From the NCBI GenBank assembly GCA_019359435.1, contig JAHHHI010000093.1:1-64000 (forward strand): a DNA stretch of 64,000 bases. The letters are read 5' to 3'. Positions 60,011 to 64,000 of this stretch are shown one piece after another (within the stretch, counting starts at the first letter, position 1; each line of letters begins with the position of its first letter). The notes below the pieces were generated by a model. It searched no databases and was not told where the DNA came from. It was given only the letters and a program-made list of their open reading frames with translations. This DNA is from Kaiparowitsia implicata GSE-PSE-MK54-09C. Its GTDB lineage: Bacteria; Cyanobacteriota; Cyanobacteriia; Elainellales; Elainellaceae. The translations under genes and the position numbers were made by a program.

Positions 60011-61432
60011 CTCATCCAAAATATCGGCAGAGAGCGTTTCCAGCATCTTTTGTTCCAGTGCGTCCAGCTCGGCGTCGGTTCCCGCCCCCGATTTAACCTG
60101 CGAAAAAATGCGACAGCCGTCCCATTCTGCCGCGTCAGCCCTGGGCTGTATCGAGGTGAAGTGAAATGCTGTCGCGTGATCTGTAGCCGCGTGATCCATA
60201 TTCACCAAATTAAATTCCACATTTTCAGCGTGGATTGCCATCGTAATATCAAAAATCTCAAAAAAGTTGATCACCCACTGGCACTCCTGCTCTGGGAGAT
60301 CTCGGTAATACTTCACTAGGTCTGCAATGCGAGCATCTAGATGGGTTCGCGCGTAGCGGCAGGCCAGCACCACTTTGAGCAACACCACCACTAGCGTTAG
60401 CGGGTTCCCATCCGCCAAAAGTTGAACAAATAGAGGCGATGGCCCAACATGATCCTCAGTGGTCAGAAACTCAATGACCCGATTGCAAGTCCGCAACGTT
60501 AGCGCATCATTGACGATATCCTCATCATGGTTTTGATATAGCGTCGTCAGCTTGTGCCATAGGTGAGTGCGTAGAGCCTCGCGCAGTTCGTTGCGCTCCA
60601 ACGCAAACAGCAGATAGTTGAGTAGATTGGTCTTAAAGTCGCGAAATTTTTGTTGTCGGGTTTGCCGCCGAAAGATGCTGGCCAAGTTTGCATAGCTAAA
60701 CTGGCCCTTGCGCACCACAATCACTTTAATCAGCCGCAGCACATCGTCACCCAGCCGCGTCGGGTTCTTGGCCGGGTGGGCGATCGCCCCCAACGACTGC
60801 GATCGCGCGGTATACATCGCCAGATCAAACTTGAATTGCTCCTTTAGCTTTTTTGACAACTCCCGTGCCGCCCGTCGCTGCTCTACAGAATTACTGAGAT
60901 TCGTGTATTGCGGCACCAGCAGGTAAGAGACATACCGATCTGACCAGTGCTGCTGAGCCTTTTCATCGTAACGAGCCGCAAACAGACACAATTGCCGATA
61001 GTCATCGCTAGCAACAAAGTGCCTTAGCCAGCTTCTCAACCGTCGGAGCGTAGGTGAGACCGTGGGCTTGTGAAGCAATGAGTTGCTAAACAGTTGAACT
61101 AATTTCTGAATCGAATCATGGTTTCTGGAAATATCCCAGTTATTAATCAAAATGTAACAAGAGCGCTTCAATGTATTTCTGAATTCGTCTTCTCGGTTAG
61201 CGAATACGATTTCATACAGCGACGGCAGCATGTCAGAGCTAACCGTGTTGGAGTGCTGAATAAACAGGTGATCAAACTCTTGTAAAACATCATCAGGCGG
61301 CCAAGCCTTAACAATCGCAATTAAATGTCGATAGATGGTCTCTTGTGCCCGTGGAATGTTCCGCACAATTCGCCTGTCCTGTAAATTCTGATTCGAGGTT
61401 CGTTCTCGATTGCTCGGCTCGATGACCATCAC
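60002..61432 (-). CDS. Conserved hypothetical protein, helical (476 aa)
   Basis: A 476-aa soluble, mostly alpha-helical protein of unknown function. It has many Leu/Arg-rich helices (LQEFDHLFIQHSNTVSSDML, RRLRSWLRHFVASDDYRQLC), which suggest an armadillo- or HEAT-like helical repeat, and an acidic C-terminus (GAGTDAELDALEQKMLETLS). No signal peptide, membrane segment or catalytic motif is seen. I believe relatives exist in other cyanobacteria but cannot name a family. The start is ATG 61432 or the next codon. The end overlaps nagA by 9 bp. Confidence 0.7.
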   Translation of the reverse strand: MMVIEPSNRERTSNQNLQDRRIVRNIPRAQETIYRHLIAIVKAWPPDDVLQEFDHLFIQHSNTVSSDMLPSLYEIVFANREDEFRNTLKRSCYILINNWDISRNHDSIQKLVQLFSNSLLHKPTVSPTLRRLRSWLRHFVASDDYRQLCLFAARYDEKAQQHWSDRYVSYLLVPQYTNLSNSVEQRRAARELSKKLKEQFKFDLAMYTARSQSLGAIAHPAKNPTRLGDDVLRLIKVIVVRKGQFSYANLASIFRRQTRQQKFRDFKTNLLNYLLFALERNELREALRTHLWHKLTTLYQNHDEDIVNDALTLRTCNRVIEFLTTEDHVGPSPLFVQLLADGNPLTLVVVLLKVVLACRYARTHLDARIADLVKYYRDLPEQECQWVINFFEIFDITMAIHAENVEFNLVNMDHAATDHATAFHFTSIQPRADAAEWDGCRIFSQVKSGAGTDAELDALEQKMLETLSADILDELA

Positions 61433-62735
61433 ATCACCCTGTTTCTGTTTGCAGTGTATTCGTCAATATTCATGAGCGTCTAGATTCTGGAAACAACGCA
61501 TCAAACCTTAGTTCTCGATATCTGTACCGCAGATATGGGAAGAATCGAGACGACATGTTTGATAGGCTGATCTGCCTCGGGGCTTCAAGTAAACCCAGGC
61601 GTTAAAAAGCTCAAAACACTCACTGGATACAGCCGGAACAGGGGTGACGCGGGACAGGGTAAATGCATGGGAACTAAATGCATGGGAACTCAGGGAAGAC
61701 TAGTGGTGGGTCAGATATAAAATAAATGTGAGGCCTTAGCTCCTTGGGTTAAACCAAGAGAAGGCAGCGATTGAGGTACAACATCACAGCAGCCAGTAAG
61801 TTGTTTGCCCTGCATAGGAGGCATCGTTTTTTTGGAATCGAAATCCTTTATTTTTTCCATATATTTCAAGGAGGATATGCAGGCCAACTAAAGTCATGCT
61901 GACTCTGTAAAATTGAATTCTATGGACATGATGCAACTGGGCTTTGAGTCCAGAGCGACCTATCTTTTCTGCAGTTTAACGAGTTTTTTATGAGCAGAAT
62001 AATTTACGGTTTACATTAAGTTCACAATCATGAATTCATCTTTAATAAAGGGCGTTACGGAATATCGAATTAGATTTATGCCAAACGATTGCAGGATAGC
62101 CTGATCGACTAAGTGAATTCATCGGCTTTCAGGAATAAGAAAGTATTGAAAGATTCTCAGTATTTATTAGCCCAACAGGCTGAGAAGCCCTCATCATAGA
62201 GCGATCGCTCATTTCGCCAGTAGATCGGATGTCTAAAAAAATACATTGCCTTTATTCTAGGTGTCAGAATGTGAATAAATGATTAGTCCTCAGCGGCAGA
62301 ACTCTTAACCCTGGGTAGTCAGTTAAGCGAGGAGCTTGATGTTAGAGCGTTAACGGTATGCCGTTCGGGACTAGAGAGAGGCCACTCCCTCTTAAGAGAT
62401 TTGAGAGCACAAAGCACAGGCTCTCTCTCCTCTTAGTTAAAGCGGTTAGATGGAACAGTTAGAGTCCTGCATCTATCCCGATTGGGGCCGATTGGGAGAT
62501 TGCATGAAGCCCGCACCATCCCCAATCAAGACGTCAAGACTACGGCGGCGGCTATCAGCCCGTTAGGCTTTTGCAGGTGGCGGATGCGGTTGCTAACAGG
62601 CGTGCTCTTGAAGATTGGCCTGGATAGCGCCTGAGGGGTCTCACCCCCTCTGATATTAATTATAGGGAGTGCTATCGCGAAAAATTGCTGTAAGATTTGG
62701 GGCAATGGATGGGTTGCTTGGAGGGTTAGGGCGCA
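61433..62735. other. 1.3-kb A/T-rich region without a supported gene
   Basis: The longest gene-free stretch of the window, and clearly richer in A/T than its surroundings. It holds a perfect tandem duplication of the 15-mer aaatgcatgggaact (61661-61675 and 61676-61690), a single HIP1-like site near 62200, and a hairpin GAGGGG-TCTCAC-CCCCTC at 62633-62650. Both flanking genes read outward, so two promoters are expected. A non-coding RNA or unusually long leader could lie here, but none is recognised. Confidence 0.45.
62633..62650. terminator. Short G/C hairpin upstream of the TPR gene
   Basis: gaggggtctcaccccctc, 6-bp arms with a 6-nt loop, about 85 bp before the TPR start. It might attenuate or end a transcript from the gap. 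Confidence 0.35.
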
Positions 62736-64000
62736 ATGGGTGGTATCTCCAGAATAATGGCGGCATGGGGGGCGGGATGCGGGGCAGGATGGGGCGTGGC
62801 GATCGCCCTAATTGGTGTCCCAGGAGCAGGTTGGGCGCAGGTGCCTGTGGCAGAGCCTGTAACGGAGCGTCCGATTACAGATGAATATGTAACCCGGCTA
62901 TACGAAAACGGGCTGCAGCACATTCAGCGGCAAAACTATAGTGATGCCATTGTGTTGTTGGATGAGGTGATCGCCATTTATCCCGACTATGCGCCGGGCT
63001 ATGTGTCGCGGGGATATGCCCATGCGGAATTGGGGGATGCCGACCAGGCGATCGCAGATTTTTCTGAGGCCCTCTCCCTCGACCCGACCTATGGCGAAGC
63101 CTACCTCAGCCGGGGGGCGCTGTATTTAGAACTGGGCAACTATCCTGCGGCCGATGCCGATTTGCAGCAGGCCACTGCCTACCTGTCCGACAATGCCCAA
63201 TCTCACTTTTTGTTAGGCGTGGTGAATGAAACTCAGGGCAATATGCCGGGGGCGATCGCCCTTCATACCCGCGCTGTTGAAATTAACCCCACCTACGCCG
63301 ACCCCTATCTGCATCGCGGCACCATTCGCACCGAACAGGGTGAATTGCAGGCCGCGCTGAGCGATTTTACTCGGGCGATCGAGTCGCGATCAAAATTCGG
63401 AGCCGCGTTTTTAAATCGGGGCACGGTGCATTTTGCCCTGCGCAACCCCGAAGCCGCTTTGCTCGATTTTGATGACGCGGTGAGCAGCGATGCATCAGCA
63501 ATTGCCTACTTTAGTCGGGGCTATGTGGCATCCCTCTTGGGCGATCCGCAAGAAGCGTTTGACGACTTTACCCGCGCGCTTGAGCTAGAGCCTAACTACT
63601 ACCTGGCCTACGTTAACCGGGGGGTGGTGCGCGCAACCGTAGGAGAAATGGAGCGCGCTGTTCAAGATATTGATCGGGCGATCGCCCTTGACCCCTTCAA
63701 CCCCATCGCGTTCAAAGCAAAAGGGGATGTGTATCGACTCTCGGGCGACAGTAACGCTGCCATTCTGGAATATACCCAGGCACTCACTCTAGACCCCAAT
63801 ATGGAGTCAGCGCTGCAAGCGCGGGCCGATGTGCGGCTGTCTCAGGGGGATACGATGGGCGCGTCTCAAGATCTGACCCAGGCGCTATCTCTTAACCCAG
63901 ATGATCCAGAAGCGTTCTCTACCCGAGGCGCACTCCGCACTAGCATGGGCGACTCTTTTGGGGCCATTCAAGACTACAACCGGGCGGTAGAACTCAACCC
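62736..64000 (+). CDS. Exported tetratricopeptide repeat protein (3' end beyond the window)
   Basis: At least 421 codons, still open at base 64000. Residues 1-35 are a signal-like segment (GVAIALIGVPGAGWAQ, cleavage likely after WAQ or AQV), so the protein should be periplasmic or thylakoid-lumenal. From about residue 50 there are tandem TPR units of 34 residues, with motifs like PGYVSRGYAHAELGDADQAI and AFLNRGTVHFALRNPEAAL; about eleven are visible. TPR arrays bind partner proteins, and no enzymatic domain is seen so far. GGAGGG lies about 10 nt before ATG 62736; a second ATG at 62757 is possible. Confidence 0.88.
   Translation, partial: MGGISRIMAAWGAGCGAGWGVAIALIGVPGAGWAQVPVAEPVTERPITDEYVTRLYENGLQHIQRQNYSDAIVLLDEVIAIYPDYAPGYVSRGYAHAELGDADQAIADFSEALSLDPTYGEAYLSRGALYLELGNYPAADADLQQATAYLSDNAQSHFLLGVVNETQGNMPGAIALHTRAVEINPTYADPYLHRGTIRTEQGELQAALSDFTRAIESRSKFGAAFLNRGTVHFALRNPEAALLDFDDAVSSDASAIAYFSRGYVASLLGDPQEAFDDFTRALELEPNYYLAYVNRGVVRATVGEMERAVQDIDRAIALDPFNPIAFKAKGDVYRLSGDSNAAILEYTQALTLDPNMESALQARADVRLSQGDTMGASQDLTQALSLNPDDPEAFSTRGALRTSMGDSFGAIQDYNRAVELN

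Noticed and set aside
1-64000. Very many GCGATCGC sites that could be mistaken for a CRISPR array or regulatory regulon
   Set aside because: This is HIP1, the normal over-represented octamer of cyanobacterial genomes; spacing is irregular and most sites are within genes. No CRISPR repeat-spacer array was found.

Overview
The window reads as chromosomal DNA of a cyanobacterium. The octamer GCGATCGC (HIP1) is very frequent, and the gene content is cyanobacterial: psbY, arginine dihydrolase (argZ/agrE type), cruP beside solanesyl diphosphate synthase, a thiO-thiG fusion, transaldolase with an EF-hand tail, gas-vesicle genes gvpF/L and gvpG, and a TIGR02652-type zinc-ribbon protein. GC content looks moderately high. 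A non-heterocystous, Leptolyngbya-like lineage fits, but that is inference. I saw no rRNA, tRNA, CRISPR array, prophage or complete insertion sequence.

Layout. 1-5 kb: a structured leader and a 67-aa protein, then acnB and argG (minus). 5-11 kb: an iron-type binding protein with its fused double permease, then a family 5 binding protein with a DppB-type permease; neither system has its ATPase here. 11-15 kb: VOC protein, TIGR02652 protein, gamma-carbonic-anhydrase-like protein, psbY, transaldolase. 15-23 kb: AMIN/Amidase_3 wall amidase, arginine dihydrolase, and a minus-strand pair of sugar ABC permease and xylulokinase whose end overlaps argZ. 22-31 kb: transglutaminase-like protein, protein O-mannosyltransferase homologue, TlyA, DUF202, YifB/ComM ATPase, HIT protein, WD40 protein. 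31-36 kb: MscL, an HxlR regulator divergent from a flavodoxin-fold reductase, CruP, solanesyl diphosphate synthase. 36-39 kb: a tiny membrane protein, a coiled-coil protein, gvpG and gvpF/L. 39-50 kb: copper amine oxidase, degenerate receiver plus polysaccharide deacetylase, a large hydrolase/solute-binding fusion, MBOAT acyltransferase. 50-64 kb: thiO-thiG, a ferredoxin, citramalate synthase, FAD monooxygenase, an EIIB-like remnant, nagB, nagA, an unknown 476-aa protein and the start of a TPR protein.

Genes that work together: nagA and nagB turn GlcNAc-6-P into fructose-6-P and may be fed by wall turnover; sugar permease and xylulokinase form an apparent operon; argG makes argininosuccinate for arginine, which argZ degrades; cimA starts a threonine-independent isoleucine route; sds and cruP both concern isoprenoids.

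The most notable non-coding content is a set of small palindromic, MITE-like repeats. Two 124-bp copies (30871-30994 and 50593-50716) are inverted relative to each other and differ at only six positions. Five of those differences form compensatory sets that preserve two mutually exclusive hairpins. Other candidates for a second look are the DUF1400-type hydrolase fused to a family 3 solute-binding domain (44721-47294), the leader that can hide the ribosome-binding site of the first gene (62-273), an HxlR/reductase redox switch with a clear operator, and gas-vesicle accessory genes without the shell gene. I do not see a complete, obviously new multi-gene system.
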